Positions 9,041 to 19,386 of a DNA stretch of 64,000 bases are shown in pieces; the first letter of the stretch is position 1; the number at the start of each line of letters is the position of its first letter. Below the pieces are notes generated by a model. That model ran no database searches, was not told the origin of the DNA, and worked only from the letters and a program-made list of their open reading frames with translations. The stretch lies in NCBI RefSeq assembly GCF_007860105.1, contig NZ_SJPU01000001.1, forward strand, positions 2,315,700 through 2,379,699, in the 5' to 3' direction. Position numbers and translations under genes: made by a program. The DNA comes from Allorhodopirellula heiligendammensis. Lineage in GTDB: Bacteria > Planctomycetota > Planctomycetia > Pirellulales > Pirellulaceae.

Positions 9041-10335
9041 AGTTTTCACGCCGCAGAGCACTCTTATTCCCCATTGCTTGCTCGCTGCTAGGCAGCGCCA
9101 TCGCGGACGCTCACGACATCGTGCCAGGGCGGCCGCAAACACGTCCCATCCTGATCGAGAACGCGACCCTCCACATCGGTGACGGATCCGTTCAAAAGAA
9201 TACCTCGCTGCTATTTGATCAGGGTGTGATCACACGCATCGGACGCGGTTTTACTCAACCACAGCGGGCGATTGTCATCGATGGTCAGGGCAAGCATGTT
9301 TACCCAGGCTTAATCGACGCATTCACGGATCTGGGCCTGCGTGAGATAACGGCCGTTGATGTGACGGTGGATAGCAGCGAACGTGGCGACGAGAATCCGA
9401 ACGTGCGTTCCTGGATCGCATTCAACCCCGATAGCGAGTTGATTCCGGTGGCGCGGGCCGGTGGCGTACTGATTGCCCATGTCGTCCCCGGGGGTCGCTG
9501 GATCCGCGGCCAGTCGGCGCTCATGCAACTCGATGGATGGGGTGTCAAAGACATGTCGATCGCAACACCGGTCGGCCTCTGTGTCGACTGGGAAACAATG
9601 GTCCCGCGCGGTCGTGATGCCAAAGAGAATGCGAAAAGGTACGATGAACAGATAACGAAGATCGACGACCTGCTCGATCAGGCTCGCCGTTACCGCGACC
9701 TGCGAAACGCCGATCCAGACACGCCGACGGACGTGCGGTTGGAAAGCTGGATCCCGGTCGTCGACGGTGCCCGTCCCGTCTTTGTGCACGCCGATCGGAT
9801 GGCAACCATCGATTCCGCGATCCAGTTTTTTACCGCTCGCGAAATTCCCATGGTTATTTGCGGAGGCGCCGATGCCATGCACTGCCTCGACGCCATCAAG
9901 GCGAACGATATCCCCGTCATCTTGATCGGCACCTACCGTCTGCCGCGACGGCGACACGACGCGTACGACGCGCTCTATGAACTGCCGTCCCAGCTACACC
10001 GAGCTGGCGTGCAGTTCGCCATCGCCGGTGAGGGCTCAGGTTATCCCGGTGGGGCGTCCAACGTTCGCAACTTGCCCTACCACGCCGGGGTGGCGGTCGC
10101 TTATGGGCTCGATCGCGAACATGCCATCCGCAGCATCACGGGATCGGCCGCCGAAATCCTGGGCGTCGCCGAGCGAGTCGGCACATTGAAGACCGAAAAA
10201 GACGCTACGCTGATTGTCGTTGACGGAGACGTGTTGGAATCCGAAACCAATGTCGTCGACGCCTACGTGCAAGGCCGGCAGGTGGACCTGAGCAGCCGTC
10301 ATCGTCAGCTATTCAAAAAGTACGAGCAGAAGTAA
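9037..10335 (+). CDS. Secreted amidohydrolase-like protein lacking metal ligands
   Basis: A 432-residue protein starting in the ATGA overlap with the preceding gene. It has a signal peptide (RRALLFPIACSLLGSAIADA), then the amidohydrolase N-terminal beta-sandwich (ILIENATLHIGDGSVQ) and VYPGLIDAFTDLG, where active relatives have PGLIDxHxH. The C-terminus keeps the usual family end (ASNVRNLPYHAGVAVAYGL, EILGVAERVGTLKTEKDATL). The missing His pair argues against a normal binuclear metal site, so a structural or regulatory partner role for the upstream enzyme is plausible. That role is inference; the missing motif is directly visible. Confidence 0.75.
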   Translation: MKFSRRRALLFPIACSLLGSAIADAHDIVPGRPQTRPILIENATLHIGDGSVQKNTSLLFDQGVITRIGRGFTQPQRAIVIDGQGKHVYPGLIDAFTDLGLREITAVDVTVDSSERGDENPNVRSWIAFNPDSELIPVARAGGVLIAHVVPGGRWIRGQSALMQLDGWGVKDMSIATPVGLCVDWETMVPRGRDAKENAKRYDEQITKIDDLLDQARRYRDLRNADPDTPTDVRLESWIPVVDGARPVFVHADRMATIDSAIQFFTAREIPMVICGGADAMHCLDAIKANDIPVILIGTYRLPRRRHDAYDALYELPSQLHRAGVQFAIAGEGSGYPGGASNVRNLPYHAGVAVAYGLDREHAIRSITGSAAEILGVAERVGTLKTEKDATLIVVDGDVLESETNVVDAYVQGRQVDLSSRHRQLFKKYEQK

Positions 10336-10481
10336 CAGTTATGGCTGTTGCTGCGATCCTGCGGATCGTTTTGGGGAACTTGGCGGATTTTTTCGGTTTT
10401 GCTGTGGCCAAACCATCCTAAATCGGAAATATTAATACGTACAAGGTTCTTGGCTAATATTCCCGCATGGATTGGGTCTCA

Positions 10482-10790
10482 ATGACTGCTCTTACACCGG
10501 TAGCTCCTCTCAACTGCACAGATCACACGGAGGAGCAGAAAGCTCTCATCAACGCTGCCCGACGATCGCGGATGGTGCGTGGCGAAAACGATAGTGCGGT
10601 AGTTTCGGTCCTCGCCCGCAGCGCGGTGTCGGAATTACGACGCATTGAGGTTACCGAAAGCGATCAATCGATCTACCTGAGCGGTCGAGTCCGCAGTTTT
10701 TACCACAAACAGCTAGCCCAAGAGGCGATTCGTCCTGTCGCGGCCGGCCGTCAAGTATTCAACCGCGTCGACGTTTGTGAAAGCGTCTAA
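10482..10790 (+). CDS. BON-domain protein
   Basis: About 102 residues from the ATG at 10482 (an in-frame ATG also lies at 10467). The C-terminal 60 residues fit a BON domain: a helix (VVSVLARSAVSELRRIEV), a beta strand with the conserved glycine (IYLSGRVRSF), a second helix (YHKQLAQEAIRPVAAG) and a final strand (NRVDVCES). BON domains bind phospholipid membranes or other surfaces in secretins, OsmY and related proteins. No signal peptide is seen, so it may act in the cytoplasm. Confidence 0.65.
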   Translation: MTALTPVAPLNCTDHTEEQKALINAARRSRMVRGENDSAVVSVLARSAVSELRRIEVTESDQSIYLSGRVRSFYHKQLAQEAIRPVAAGRQVFNRVDVCESV

Positions 10791-11090
10791 GTTCGCGTCG
10801 CCGACCCCGGATTTCTGAACTGCCCTGGGTAACTGCCTGCCCCGACCTGGCGTGGCTGCCGTGCATCGACGCAGACCGTGCGTGAGAGGCACTCATCTCC
10901 AACGACGAATCCATCCGGCCCGCTCGACGGTCAACAAGCCAACCAGCAGGTCCGGCTGCATTGACCGTGAGCAGGTCCAGCACGCACCCGCTATATCAGC
11001 GTGACAATCGATCTGTATGCCCCGCCATGCCTGGCGGCTCCCATACCCCTGGCTCACCGATGCCAACGGCACGATAAACCCAGATGGACC
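10791..11090. other. Non-coding gap containing a dispersed repeat copy
   Basis: No ORF is convincing. The right end (11046-11092, GGCTCACCG...CACGATAAACCC) is similar to two other places in the window (about 33856-33937 on the reverse strand and about 34189-34257). Confidence 0.45.
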
Positions 11091-11124
11091 AAAAAAAAGG
11101 CAGTGCTGTGGGAGCACTGCCTTT
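11091..11124 (-). terminator. Rho-independent terminator of the DUF1559 gene
   Basis: A perfect 12-bp stem: AAAGGCAGTGCT (11096-11107), loop GTGGG, AGCACTGCCTTT (11113-11124). Read on the reverse strand the stem is followed by a run of eight T (A-run 11091-11098). It lies about 30 bp past the stop codon of the reverse-strand gene and is the clearest intrinsic terminator in the window. Confidence 0.9.
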
Positions 11125-11154
11125 CACTTGATGGTCAGAACAAAATCTGCGAAC

Positions 11155-12348
11155 CTAGATCGCGTCTTCATCCATTACGTATTCTTGCCATGGCACATCG
11201 CTGGATTTCCCACGCGGTGTCATCAAGGCTTGGTACACCCGATAATCGATCGAATTAGTGATCGAACGAGTTCCACCGTCGGCCATACCGATGTTAACGC
11301 CATCGACGTGAGCCGATGATGGACGCGCTAAATCCCATACATTTGTGCCAGGGCTTAGATTCGTCATCGACTCTACGAAAATAGATTCATTAGCAGCTGT
11401 GCCCCGACCATTAATCTTGTGCTTTGGATTCACCGCCCCTGGAACACCATGGCTCCATAGAGCCGCTCCCATCGAACTAGGCTGCGGGTCCTCGTAGAAC
11501 CAAAGCATTCCTTGCGTGTAACGAGCTTCAGGAGGATATGCAACCGTAGGAGCACTCAACTCTGACGCGTTCGCGAAACCAGGACGGTTCCACGGCAACG
11601 CTTGCACGTTCTCGCTGAACAGCATCGTGTAACCTTGGCCGTCCTTCATGTCGTCGAGTCGTACCTTAGAACCAACAGCCGCCGGGACAGACGCGGAAAC
11701 AGGACCATTGAATTTGTTGTTGAAGGCGCCATTAGCGCGCTCCATTGACTGAGCGAAGGACACGAGAGTGCCCGGCGAGGCCGCACTGCCAGTGGAAGTA
11801 GGCAATGCAAACATCCCGTTGTTGCTTACATAGCTGTTCCTTGCAAATTCACCATCACTATTCGGGTTACTGGGACACTGCATGATCGCTAGATTGGGTG
11901 CCGAGCGTTGATGAAAGCCAACACCCGCGCCTCGCTGCTCGTTCGTTGGAGCAAGCTCTCCTCCGCCACCGGAAAGAATCGGATAACGATCTTCAGTCCA
12001 GATCTCATAGGTCGGTTGCGCATCAAGGAATGGCATCAGGGCTACAACCCAAGTACCCAATTTAGCATGGGCAGCCGGAGCAGCTGCAGTTGGGTCTGCA
12101 GGGTCTGCAGGGGTCCCAGTACCGGTGTAAGTACCATAATTTTGCAGATAACCGGGAAGTTCGCCCTTCGCATTTTCGTGTTGAATCGCGGCCAAAGCCA
12201 GGTTCTTCATCTGCGTGGCACATTGATTCCGTCGGGCGGCTTCTCGCGCGGCGTTGACGGCGGGGATGAGCAGGCCCATCAGAATGCCGATGATCGTGAT
12301 GACCACCAACAGTTCAACGAGCGTGAATCCGGGACGGTTGTTTTTCAT
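11155..12348 (-). CDS. DUF1559 protein with type IV pilin-like N-terminus
   Basis: A 397-residue protein of the DUF1559 (SBP_bac_10-type) family, which planctomycetes encode in dozens of paralogues. It starts with a prepilin peptidase signal, PG followed by FTLVELLVVITIIGILMGLL, so cleavage before Phe8 and N-methylation are expected. EAARRNQCATQMKNLALA follows the hydrophobic helix. The conserved C-terminal block (SSAHVDGVNIGMADGGTRSI) is the usual end of the family. Predicted to be an exported pseudopilin-like protein of unknown function. It is transcribed alone and ends in a strong terminator. Confidence 0.92.
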   Translation of the reverse strand: MKNNRPGFTLVELLVVITIIGILMGLLIPAVNAAREAARRNQCATQMKNLALAAIQHENAKGELPGYLQNYGTYTGTGTPADPADPTAAAPAAHAKLGTWVVALMPFLDAQPTYEIWTEDRYPILSGGGGELAPTNEQRGAGVGFHQRSAPNLAIMQCPSNPNSDGEFARNSYVSNNGMFALPTSTGSAASPGTLVSFAQSMERANGAFNNKFNGPVSASVPAAVGSKVRLDDMKDGQGYTMLFSENVQALPWNRPGFANASELSAPTVAYPPEARYTQGMLWFYEDPQPSSMGAALWSHGVPGAVNPKHKINGRGTAANESIFVESMTNLSPGTNVWDLARPSSAHVDGVNIGMADGGTRSITNSIDYRVYQALMTPRGKSSDVPWQEYVMDEDAI

Positions 12349-12993
12349 CTGGCGTAGGTCCGGGGCTGGTAGAAAGAAGAGGAGGACAGACGCGGGATGT
12401 TTTCCAAAATCCCCCCTGGCTGTCGCGTGAGTTCACCGTCGATTATATCCCACCGCAACCCCAGCATGCAACCAGTTTTTTCGCCTTGCCAATTCCAGAT
12501 GGCTGAAATCCTCACGCTGCGAAAGGTCTCGACAACGCTCCCCACCGATGCCGCCGGTTCCACACCACCCGCCTTGCACGGTTCCAATGAACTTGGGAGG
12601 GGACCAACGTCCCGTCCGGAACGTTTGCACTGACCGCAGGATTCGTATGATCTCAATGCACCACCTGCCATGGCTTAACAGGGAGAGCAGAGCCTCTAAG
12701 TCACCCCCCGGTTGTCGACCGGCCGCACGACCCAAGCACGACGAAACCTTTTGATTGGAACCGCGTCAGCCCCGCAGCCGACGCAGACACCTTGGCACAA
12801 AATTCGCTCTGGCGAAGCCAAACCGGAACTGGACATTTGGTGACGATTTTTCCGTCAGTGTGGCGGACGGGTGGGAGGATTGTACATTATGTTCCTAATG
12901 TACGAGCTGGCGGTCTGCGCCTGGTCCTGTGGGATCTCGGTAGCCTGTCGCGCTCTTCCCCCCTTTTTGACACGCTTCATGGAGAAGCCTCGA
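12349..12993. other. Divergent intergenic region
   Basis: About 645 bp between the reverse-strand DUF1559 gene and the forward thioredoxin-like gene. Frames here have poor domain content and no start with a ribosome site. It should hold both divergent promoters; no confident -35/-10 pair is assigned. Confidence 0.4.
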
Positions 12994-13578
12994 ATGACTC
13001 GTTTCCTATTTTCCCTTGCCGCCCTGTGCATGTTGTCCGCGCCCATCGTGACCGCCGGCGAACCCGCAAAGGCTGCTCAGGATGCCGATGCGAAAGGCCT
13101 GTGCGCCGGTGACGCCGTCGGTGCATTCCATGTGACAAAAGTTGCTGGCGCAGCAGATGACAACGTCGAAAATGGCTCGACCCTCTGCTATCGCTGCAAA
13201 TACGGTCAACGCCCGATGGTGATGATCTTCACTCGCTCGACCGACGGTTCGGTGCCAGAATTGATCGAGCAAGTCGACGCTGCTGTCGCGAAGCACTCCA
13301 GTGACCAGCTGAAGGGCTTGGTCACGTTGATCGGCAAAGAGCCACAGGAGCTGACCAGTCAAGCTAACGCCATGGCCAGCAAACTGAAAGAAAAGAACGT
13401 GCCGATCGTCGTTGCGAAGGACGCCAAAAACGGCCCCGCCAGCTACAAACTCAATGCGGACACCGCCGTCACCGTGCTGCTGGTGAACAACTCCAAAGTG
13501 GTCTCACGGCATGATTTCGAAGCTGACAAGGTCGACGTCTCGGCTGTGATCACGCAAGTCAACGAGATGTTGAACTAG
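12994..13578 (+). CDS. Secreted thioredoxin-like protein
   Basis: About 194 residues from the ATG at 12994, chosen because GGAG lies nine bases upstream and a signal peptide follows directly ([20 protein letters not shown]). The mature part resembles a thioredoxin/peroxiredoxin fold: a strand leading to CYRC (a CxxC pair), then PMVMIFTRS, a helix, a second strand (LVTLIG) and a C-terminal [17 protein letters not shown] segment. The CxxC comes before the first core strand, unlike classical thioredoxins, so redox activity is uncertain. Likely periplasmic. Its stop codon overlaps that of the convergent regulator gene. Confidence 0.6.
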   Translation: MTRFLFSLAALCMLSAPIVTAGEPAKAAQDADAKGLCAGDAVGAFHVTKVAGAADDNVENGSTLCYRCKYGQRPMVMIFTRSTDGSVPELIEQVDAAVAKHSSDQLKGLVTLIGKEPQELTSQANAMASKLKEKNVPIVVAKDAKNGPASYKLNADTAVTVLLVNNSKVVSRHDFEADKVDVSAVITQVNEMLN

Positions 13579-15638
13579 TTTTCTGCGTAGCGTTTGAGTT
13601 TTCGATCGAGCGTACTGCGCTCGATCCCCAGAATCCCAGACGCTTTGCTTTTGTTTCCGCCAGTACTCTGCAAGACTTGTTCGATGTGCTGGCGTTCGAG
13701 CTCGGCGAGCGAGATTCCCGGCGGCGTTCCCTCGGTGTCCGCTCGCGGCGGAGCGACGACATTCCCCTGCATCGCCGGCGCCATCAGCAGTTCATCGGGT
13801 CCAATCTCGTGGGGACCGCGTATATCGAGCGGTGCCATCACGACCGCTCGCTCGAGCACATTGCGTAACTCGCGAACATTTCCTGGCCAGGAATACCCCA
13901 ACAGTTTCTGCCTCGCAGCAGGCGATATACTCATCGGCCCCCGCCCCATCGACTGCACGAATGAGCTCACAAAGTGCTCCGCCAGCAGCACGATATCCCG
14001 GCCGCGACTGCGCAGCGGGGGGACCACGATTTCGATGACATGCAAGCGATAGAACAGGTCCTGCCGAAAATCCCCGCTGCTGACCATGGCCTGCAGATCT
14101 CGGTGGGTTGCGGCGATCACACGGACGTCGACACGGACCGCCGTCTGCCCACCGACACGTTCGAAGGGATGCCCTTCGAGGACGCGAAGTAGCTTCGCCT
14201 GCAGTTCCAGGTTCATCTCCCCGATCTCGTCCAACATCAATGTGCCACCGGATGCGGCTTCAAACTTCCCCTTTTTAGAGTCCGTGGCCCCGGTGAACGC
14301 CCCTTTCTCGTGACCGAACAATTCGCTTTCGAGCAGATCCTTCGACAGGGCGGCGCAGTTCAGGCAGACCATCGGCCCCTCCGCCCGACGACTGGCAAAG
14401 TGGATCGCCGAGGCGACGAGTTCTTTGCCCGATCCGGACTCTCCCCGCAGTAGCACGGCGGCATCCGTACGAGCGACTTGGGCGATTTTGACCTGCACAT
14501 CGGCAATCGCATCGCTGCGACCGAGAATCTCAACACGTCCAGCGAGCTGGGTGCGCAGGCGACTGATCGTTTGCTTGGACTGGTGGAGGGTTTGCTCGAG
14601 TTGGTGTCGCTGATGTTGCGACCGACAGGCTTCGCAAAAAATTTCGCACGCAGTCACGATCAAGGCGAGATCGCGTTCCTGCAACGAGGCGTCGCCGGCA
14701 CCGGTGGTGACATGAACGAGACCGCCTGCGGGGCGAAGTTGGGAGGGGTCGGTCGCCGGTTGCTGCGCGGGCACATGCAGGGGGGCCAACACCAGCGATT
14801 CCACATCAATCTCGCCCCGTGTATCCGCGGTGGCCAAATGGCGGTCACCCAAAATGTTCCGCGCCAGCAGCGCCGCCGCTCCGGGGGCCAGTATCTGGCG
14901 TACGAGGTTTTCTGGCGGGCGACGATAGCGGTGCCCAGGTCGTTGATGAACGTGGCGCGGCAGGGGCAGCTCACGGGCCTCATCGAATAAGTACAGTGCG
15001 ATCTCGGCAGCCGGCAACTGGCTGGCGAGCGTCTGCAGCAACAGCGTGCTGGCGGGCTCAAAATCCCCCTCATCGCTATCGAGTCTGCCCATCGCGAACG
15101 CCATTTGGAGCAGCGAGAGGTTGGCCGAGTCCGTGTGCTCACTCGGATTCGGCGGATTCTTTCTCGATTCCAGCGTTTGTGCGGGCGACTGCGAGACAAT
15201 ATCCAGCCACGGGGACTCAATTTCTGACGCAAATTCGTCGCCGAGCAACATCGCGTCTTCGGTGGCCCCCTCGTCGAGGCCTGCGTCCGCCCCGGCGTGC
15301 TCGCCAACTGCGGTGGACGGCCCCGCCCATCGGGCCAAGTCGTACGTGAACCGCATCTCGAATCCCGCCACTTGCAGCCGATCGCCCTCTTCCAACGGTG
15401 TAGGCGATTGCCCATTTATCGGCACGTCGTTTACAAAAACGCCGTTTCGGCTCGCAAGGTCTTCAACACACCAGCCAGCGGGCTCGCAGGAGATTCGAGC
15501 GTGCCGGCGACTCGCTCGGCCGCTGCGGAGCACAATCTGATTTTGCGAGGATCGCCCCAGAAACACATCCTCCGAACCAGCCAATCGGTAGACGTCGGTC
15601 CAGCGAGTACCGCGATGGAGCACCAAGTAGGCATCCAT
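13575..15638 (-). CDS. Sigma-54-dependent transcriptional activator with N-terminal FHA domain
   Basis: About 687 residues from the ATG at 15638 (the frame stays open to 15695, but the FHA fold starts at this Met). Domains in order: FHA (1-105; [31 protein letters not shown]), a GAF-like region (about 190-350), AAA+ sigma-54 interaction domain (about 380-610) with Walker A GESGSGKE, the sigma-54 contact loop GAFTGA, Walker [10 protein letters not shown] and R-fingers, and a C-terminal Fis-type HTH ([20 protein letters not shown]). It activates sigma-54 promoters. FHA instead of a receiver suggests input from Ser/Thr phosphorylation, which fits the kinase-rich biology of planctomycetes. Targets are unknown. 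Confidence 0.9.
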   Translation of the reverse strand: MDAYLVLHRGTRWTDVYRLAGSEDVFLGRSSQNQIVLRSGRASRRHARISCEPAGWCVEDLASRNGVFVNDVPINGQSPTPLEEGDRLQVAGFEMRFTYDLARWAGPSTAVGEHAGADAGLDEGATEDAMLLGDEFASEIESPWLDIVSQSPAQTLESRKNPPNPSEHTDSANLSLLQMAFAMGRLDSDEGDFEPASTLLLQTLASQLPAAEIALYLFDEARELPLPRHVHQRPGHRYRRPPENLVRQILAPGAAALLARNILGDRHLATADTRGEIDVESLVLAPLHVPAQQPATDPSQLRPAGGLVHVTTGAGDASLQERDLALIVTACEIFCEACRSQHQRHQLEQTLHQSKQTISRLRTQLAGRVEILGRSDAIADVQVKIAQVARTDAAVLLRGESGSGKELVASAIHFASRRAEGPMVCLNCAALSKDLLESELFGHEKGAFTGATDSKKGKFEAASGGTLMLDEIGEMNLELQAKLLRVLEGHPFERVGGQTAVRVDVRVIAATHRDLQAMVSSGDFRQDLFYRLHVIEIVVPPLRSRGRDIVLLAEHFVSSFVQSMGRGPMSISPAARQKLLGYSWPGNVRELRNVLERAVVMAPLDIRGPHEIGPDELLMAPAMQGNVVAPPRADTEGTPPGISLAELERQHIEQVLQSTGGNKSKASGILGIERSTLDRKLKRYAEN

Positions 15639-15716
15639 TGTTGAGGAAACTGCGGCAGAATGGTTGGTCTTGCTTGTCACTGGAAAATACCACAAGTATT
15701 CTAGACACTTGCCGCT

Positions 15717-17186
15717 ATGTTACGAAACTTTTCACCTGAGCAGGAATCTGTCTCGATGCGTTCTCTCATTCAACGCCCGTTCGCCCGTTCGCACCGGGAC
15801 GGAACCCCGTTTGCCCGCCCGTTTGCGAACCTGGGCGTATTGGCCCTTCTCGTCGGCCTTGTCTTCACTGTTACTGCGGTGCCCACAGCATATGCTGGCC
15901 TTGGTTTCGGAAACCGGCAAGCCGTCGGGGGCGTGATGATCGACCCCGAAGGCAACGTGCGAGCGGCCACCGAGGCTGAACAGAAGGAGATGGCCGAGAA
16001 GGTGCGAGCGGCGATCAACCAACCCGGTGGCGAGTTGGGCGAAGCGACCGAGAGCCGAGTCATTTCGCTGGCGCGGTTGCAGGATGCCTTGAAAGAAATG
16101 CACGAAACCGGCCGCGAACTGGACGATGAGACCGCGTTTTTGGCTGGACTGCAGCGGGTCGAATACGTCGTCGTCGACAAGGAAAACCATGACATTCTGT
16201 TGGTCGGCCCCGCCGAACCTTGGGAGGTGCGTGCAGACGGCTCCGTCGTCGGCACCAAATCGGGTGGCTCGGTATTGCGTTTGGACGACCTCGTCACCGC
16301 ATTCCGAAGCGTGGAAGAAGCGCGGCGTGACGGAGGCATTCTGTGCTCGATCGAACCTACCGCCGAAGGTCGCCAACGGCTGCAGGGTTTCCTGAAAAAC
16401 ATCGTCCTGCGTCCAGGGCAAAACCCCGCGTTCTTAGAAGCGGGGATGCGACAAGCGTTCGGTCCGCAAATGATCAAATTGGCAGGCGTTCCCACCCAGA
16501 GCCGGTTTGCCCGCACCCTCGTCGCTGCGGATTTCGAAATGAAACGGATCGCCATGGCGTTGACTCCCTCGCCCGTCAAGGGATTGCCCAGCTACCTCGA
16601 TATCGCACGAAACAAGCGGCAGTCGGCCACGCAGAGCCCGCGCTGGTGGATGGCCTGTAACTACGACGCCATCGCCCGTGATCCCGCCGGCCAGGTCTGG
16701 AAGATCAGTGGTCAAGGCGTCAAGACGCTGACCGAAGAGGACATTGTCGCCGCCGATGGCACCGTCGTGTCCGACGGCCGTCAGGACCCCCTGGCCGTGA
16801 AATGGGCAAATGCGATGACCGAGAAATATGACTCACTGTCGAAGGAAATGCCGATTTTTCGCGACCTTCGCAACGCCATGGATTTCGCCGTCGTGGCCAC
16901 ACTGATTACCCAGGAACAACTCGATCGTAGCAGCGGTATCGACCTGGGCGTCCTGCGTGGGAGTGACTCCTTGATCGAACTGCCTAGTTTCGACTTGCCC
17001 CGCTCACTCAGCCCCCAGTGCAGCTTCATCCACGGAATGGCGGGCTGGACCGTGACAGCATCCGGTGGCGTGAATATCAACGCATTCGGTGTGGTCGAAA
17101 ATCAAGTAGAACGCCCCGAATTGCAATCACTTGTCAGTGTCCAACAGGACAACGGTTCGGATCGCTGGTGGTGGAACGGCAACTAG
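15717..17186 (+). CDS. Secreted DUF1598-type protein
   Basis: A 489-residue protein; the ATG at 15756 is an alternative start. An N-terminal hydrophobic segment ([20 protein letters not shown]) ends in AYA, a likely signal peptidase site. The mature protein begins [19 protein letters not shown] and has no cysteines typical of enzymes. The layout and content ([33 protein letters not shown]) match DUF1598, a planctomycete family of unknown function; the assignment is from memory. It is transcribed divergently from the sigma-54 activator (starts 78 bp apart), so that regulator could control it. Confidence 0.6.
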   Translation: MLRNFSPEQESVSMRSLIQRPFARSHRDGTPFARPFANLGVLALLVGLVFTVTAVPTAYAGLGFGNRQAVGGVMIDPEGNVRAATEAEQKEMAEKVRAAINQPGGELGEATESRVISLARLQDALKEMHETGRELDDETAFLAGLQRVEYVVVDKENHDILLVGPAEPWEVRADGSVVGTKSGGSVLRLDDLVTAFRSVEEARRDGGILCSIEPTAEGRQRLQGFLKNIVLRPGQNPAFLEAGMRQAFGPQMIKLAGVPTQSRFARTLVAADFEMKRIAMALTPSPVKGLPSYLDIARNKRQSATQSPRWWMACNYDAIARDPAGQVWKISGQGVKTLTEEDIVAADGTVVSDGRQDPLAVKWANAMTEKYDSLSKEMPIFRDLRNAMDFAVVATLITQEQLDRSSGIDLGVLRGSDSLIELPSFDLPRSLSPQCSFIHGMAGWTVTASGGVNINAFGVVENQVERPELQSLVSVQQDNGSDRWWWNGN

Positions 17187-17369
17187 GTTTGACTTGCTGC
17201 GACAGATGAGAATCTGGTAGGAGGAAGGTAGCGACGCTTACTCGAGCGTGGTCTTAGAGAGCTCCCGTTACCTGAGTGCGATCACCGGTGGGAGCCCTGT
17301 CGTGGCTCCTCCCGCCGTCCAGGGAGGGGAGCCACCCGCCTGATTTCCGCCAGCCCTTCGTCCGCCGCT

Positions 17370-19040
17370 ATGAGTCAATTTCGTCGTCAGGACGATCGAC
17401 GTCGCCGTGTCCTGATGACCACCGCGTCGGCGACCGCCGCCACCCCTGCGAGTGGATCGCGCAGTCGAATCGACTCCATGCGCGAAGCACGCCGGCCCAC
17501 GCTGGTCTACGGGACACGAGTTCGCGAGGGCCTCCGCGGCCGCTGGTTCTCACTGGTTCCCGTCGACCGGTCCGCCGTCGCGAAATTGATCGCCGTGCTG
17601 TCGACCGTCGTACTTGCGATGGTACTGATGAACGATGCCACCGTGCGATTCGTCTCCATCGAAAGCCGCCCAGCGTTCGTGGATGTGTTTCAAATCTATC
17701 GGCCTGGTAGCCTCGGTCGATACGTGACCGGCGTGATGTATCTGGCCCTCGCCGGTGCCGGTTGGATGACCTACCAACTTCGCCGTTTCCGCAACGACGA
17801 TTTTCGCGGCAACTATCGCCTCTGGCAATGGATCGTCGGTGTATCGCTGGTCGCCAGCGTCGCGACCGTGGTGCCCCTGCTCGCCATGCTGGGGGCTGCT
17901 GTCGAAATGCTGATGGGGCGACGGATTGCGTTGTCAGGTCACGACTGGATCGGACTGTTCCTGGTCGTTGGCGGAGCGGTCTTGGCACTCCGCACGATCG
18001 CGGAGACCTGGCAACACCGCACGAGTTTGGCGTTACTGATCGGTGGTTGGATCTGCATCGCCATCCCTGTCGCTGCCCAGTGGAACATGATCGCTGTCGA
18101 TACAATGTTACGGTGGTCGGTCGTCACTTCAGCGCCCCTACTCGCGGTGTCACTGTGGTTTACCGCGGCGGTGATCTATCTGCGCTCGCTCTATTGCGAA
18201 GTACGCGGCATTGAACCTGCAACAGGCATGATCCAGCGTCTGCGCGAAGCAACTCCCCGGTGGTTCTCCCGTCGAGACTCCGACGCCTCGGCAGACTCAT
18301 CCGCAATGACCGAGCCACCTCCGGCGCGCAAACCGGCGGCGAAAGTGACCAGCCCGCCCCGTGCCTCGACCAAAACAACTGCCAAAGCCGACGCCGAAAA
18401 GACCGTCGACTCAGACACCCCGATCACAAAACGTCGGTGGTTCGGTCTGTTGCCACCCGCGAAGCCCAAACCCGCCAAGGTCACACCTGCCAAGTCCGCC
18501 GCCAGCAAATCGAACTCCCAGCCGGTCGAAACGAACCCACCCGATATTGATGACGAATCCGCCCCCGAGGTGAACACGAAGAGAGATCGCGTCAGCGATG
18601 ATGACGTCGACGAATCCCCAAGCGAGCAGGAACCGACAAAACGTCGGCGATGGTGGCCGAGCCTCCGTCGAGGCTCGAAGGCCACTTCCGATTCGCCGTC
18701 TCCCGATCAAGCCGCAGAGGACGCATCGCCGCCCGTCGAAGTGGACGAAAGCGATGAACCACCCAAGAAACGGCGTTTCGGCCTCGGCTCGTTATTGAAG
18801 CGAAAAGCGAGCAAAGAATCGGAGGACACCGATCCGAGCGAAGACGCCCCCCCAGCATCGAAGCCCAACACTCGCTCCAGCGCGCCTCGCAATGCGGCAC
18901 CCGATAACGAGCCAGACGATGACGACGATGACAGCGACGGTGAAGAATTCTCCGACGATGATATTGATTGGTCGAGCATGAACAAAGCGGAACGCCGCCG
19001 CATGCGGAAGCAACTCAAACGCGGCGGCCGGGCGGCCTAA
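17370..19040 (+). CDS. Six-helix membrane protein with long charged C-terminal tail
   Basis: A 556-residue protein. After a basic N-terminus, about six hydrophobic segments lie between residues 70 and 275 (for example LIAVLSTVVLAMVLM, YVTGVMYLALAGAGWMTY, WIGLFLVVGGAVLAL). The remaining 280 residues are low complexity, rich in Lys, Asp, Glu, Ser and Pro, with a repeated KRRWFG/KRRWWPS/KKRRFGL theme, an Asp-rich stretch and a basic end (RRRMRKQLKRGGR). The tail is probably disordered and cytoplasmic, with alternating acidic and basic patches. No family recognised. The ORF is far longer and more biased than the frames overlapping it, so it is real. Confidence 0.65.
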   Translation: MSQFRRQDDRRRRVLMTTASATAATPASGSRSRIDSMREARRPTLVYGTRVREGLRGRWFSLVPVDRSAVAKLIAVLSTVVLAMVLMNDATVRFVSIESRPAFVDVFQIYRPGSLGRYVTGVMYLALAGAGWMTYQLRRFRNDDFRGNYRLWQWIVGVSLVASVATVVPLLAMLGAAVEMLMGRRIALSGHDWIGLFLVVGGAVLALRTIAETWQHRTSLALLIGGWICIAIPVAAQWNMIAVDTMLRWSVVTSAPLLAVSLWFTAAVIYLRSLYCEVRGIEPATGMIQRLREATPRWFSRRDSDASADSSAMTEPPPARKPAAKVTSPPRASTKTTAKADAEKTVDSDTPITKRRWFGLLPPAKPKPAKVTPAKSAASKSNSQPVETNPPDIDDESAPEVNTKRDRVSDDDVDESPSEQEPTKRRRWWPSLRRGSKATSDSPSPDQAAEDASPPVEVDESDEPPKKRRFGLGSLLKRKASKESEDTDPSEDAPPASKPNTRSSAPRNAAPDNEPDDDDDDSDGEEFSDDDIDWSSMNKAERRRMRKQLKRGGRAA

Positions 19041-19386
19041 GATCGAATCGAGAACCACCGATCTGTCAAAGTCTATCGGTGCTATCTCCAGCATATTGGG
19101 TTTCAGAAGCCTGGCGGTAGCGTCCGTTGCAGGCGACGCCACCGCTGAGGACCGGTTCCAAAAAGTGGGCTGACGTGAAACAATCCCCCCCAACGTCGGC
19201 AATGGATCTTTCACCAGCTGTCGATCGATCTGGATTCAACAGGCACCTATGCCAATGTGGACGCGAACGGCCAACGAGAGCTGAGCTCACTAAACTCGCT
19301 ATCGTCTCGAGTCCGTGAATCGACACGCCGTTAACAAAATCCACTACGCTGTTGCTGTTTCTACACGTCCGTCCCCCAAGGTCACT
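19041..19386. other. Intergenic region before the epimerase gene
   Basis: About 345 bp; no convincing gene. The epimerase frame is open back to 19315, but the Rossmann fold starts right after the ATG at 19387, so the upstream part is treated as leader and promoter. Confidence 0.4.
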
